5,859 nucleotides of DNA from Candidatus Izemoplasmatales bacterium. Its GTDB lineage: Bacteria > Bacillota_I > Bacilli_A > Izemoplasmatales > Hujiaoplasmataceae. The notes below the pieces were generated by a model. It was not told the origin of the DNA. It ran no database searches and worked only from the letters and a program-made list of their open reading frames with translations. A program made the position numbers and the translations under genes. Positions 5,345 to 5,859 of the stretch are shown piece by piece. Position 1 is the stretch's first letter. Each line of letters starts with the position of its first letter. Location: assembly GCA_028694875.1 (NCBI GenBank), contig JAQVKB010000080.1:1-5859 (forward strand). Reading direction: 5' to 3'.

Positions 5345-5392
5345 TCAAACGACCCTATCAATCAAAAAATTATATGGAGGTGCAAGAACACT
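5345..5392 (+). other. 48-nt AT-rich leader between rpsH and rplF
   Basis: This is the only intergenic stretch longer than 20 nt. It contains an A/T-rich block (5361-5375) followed by the rplF SD GGAGGTG (5376-5382). A small inverted repeat, GTTTG (5336-5340) and CAAAC (5346-5350), brackets the rpsH stop. With a 5-bp stem and no T-run it is not a terminator. I see no credible -35/-10 pair with normal spacing. It is probably just a leader within the polycistronic message. Confidence 0.5.
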
Positions 5393-5859
5393 ATGAGTCG
5401 CGTAGGTAAGTTATCGATCTCCCTCCCAGAAGGCGTCCAAGTGACCGTCGGCGCGAAAAACGCCGTCGTCGTCAAAGGACCCAAAGGAACGCTCTCGTTT
5501 GCGTTTTCCCCGGAGATGAAGATCACCATCACCGACAATGTGCTTTCTGTAACCCGGCCATCGGATTCCCTTCGCCACCGTGCCCTTCACGGGACCACGC
5601 GTGCGTTGTTGAATAATATGGTTAAAGGTGTAACCGATGGTTACACGAAAATCCTTGATATCAAGGGTGTTGGTTACCGTGCATCATTGAAGGACAGCAA
5701 GACACTCATCGTCAGCGTGGGTTATTCCAATCCCGTTGAAGTAGCGATCCCGGAAGGATTAACTGTGGAGACGCCAATCCCCACTGAAATCTATGTCAAG
5801 GGCATCGACAAACAATTGGTCGGCGAGTTCGCCGCCAACGTTCGCAAGATTCGGCAACC
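5393..5859 (+). CDS. rplF: 50S ribosomal protein L6 (uL6), N-terminal part
   Basis: L6 lies near the sarcin-ricin loop and the GTPase-associated centre of the 50S subunit. The window holds 155 codons plus 2 bases of a protein that is normally about 178 residues; the 3' end is cut by the window edge. It begins MSRVGKLSISLPEGVQVTVG, where most homologues have KKPI rather than KLSI. The two duplicated L6 domains are visible: VVVKGPKGTL and SVTRPSDSLRHRALHGTTRA in the first, IKGVGYRAS and VSVGYSNPVEV in the second, then VKGIDKQLVGEFAANVRKIR near the end. The ATG follows GGAGGTG (5376-5382) by 10 nt. An ATG at 5374 is in a different frame and is not the start. Confidence 0.96.
   Translation, partial: MSRVGKLSISLPEGVQVTVGAKNAVVVKGPKGTLSFAFSPEMKITITDNVLSVTRPSDSLRHRALHGTTRALLNNMVKGVTDGYTKILDIKGVGYRASLKDSKTLIVSVGYSNPVEVAIPEGLTVETPIPTEIYVKGIDKQLVGEFAANVRKIRQ

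Noticed and set aside
5336..5350. Possible terminator or promoter after rpsH
   Set aside because: The inverted repeat has only a 5-bp stem with no T-run, and no -35/-10 pair with 16-18 nt spacing could be found in the gap.
1..5859. Search for an inserted or undescribed system, RNA gene, repeat array or mobile element
   Set aside because: Coding sequence of known ribosomal proteins fills essentially the entire window. No gap exceeds 48 nt, and no direct repeats, tRNA-like folds or insertion-sequence ends were recognised.

Overview
The window is an interior slice of the bacterial S10-spc ribosomal protein super-operon, read entirely on the + strand. It holds the last 29 codons of rplD (L4), thirteen complete genes, and the first 155 codons of rplF (L6). 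The order is rplD'-rplW-rplB-rpsS-rplV-rpsC-rplP-rpmC-rpsQ-rplN-rplX-rplE-rpsZ-rpsH-rplF'. This is the canonical bacterial order, and no foreign gene, RNA gene, mobile element or CRISPR array is inserted.

Organism: the proteins look Firmicutes/Bacilli-like. S14 is the short, four-cysteine zinc form (type Z), S17 has the 87-residue Bacillus-like length, and L16, L14, S8 and S14 read very close to what I remember of Bacillus homologues. Base composition is roughly balanced, so this is not a classic AT-rich mollicute. All Trp codons are TGG. The 14 visible stops are 11 TAA, 3 TAG and no TGA. The standard code explains everything, and a TGA reassignment is neither needed nor strictly excluded. 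I cannot name the genus; an uncultured Bacilli-class lineage is a guess.

Layout: positions 1-92 are the rplD tail. Positions 94-3413 are the remaining S10-operon genes (L23, L2, S19, L22, S3, L16, L29, S17). From 3428 onward are spc-operon genes (L14, L24, L5, S14, S8, L6). The junction between the two classical operons (rpsQ/rplN) is only 14 nt, with no terminator or promoter visible, so the whole window is probably one transcription unit. Gaps are 1-20 nt or small overlaps (1 nt at rpsS/rplV, 8 nt at rplP/rpmC). The one exception is a 48-nt AT-rich gap before rplF. Every complete gene has a purine-rich Shine-Dalgarno (SD) sequence upstream, often overlapping or abutting the previous stop codon, which suggests translational coupling.

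Together the genes supply core parts of both ribosomal subunits. L2 is at the peptidyl transferase centre, and L4, L22, L23, L24 and L29 are in and around the exit tunnel. L5 is at the central protuberance, L16, L6 and L14 are at tRNA/GTPase-facing sites, S3, S14 and S19 are in the 30S head, and S8 and S17 are in the body. There are no gene-free stretches above 300 bases. I found no undescribed system here. The most noteworthy oddities are an L24 about 17 residues longer than the Bacillus protein and a variant tip on the L22 tunnel loop; both are modest.
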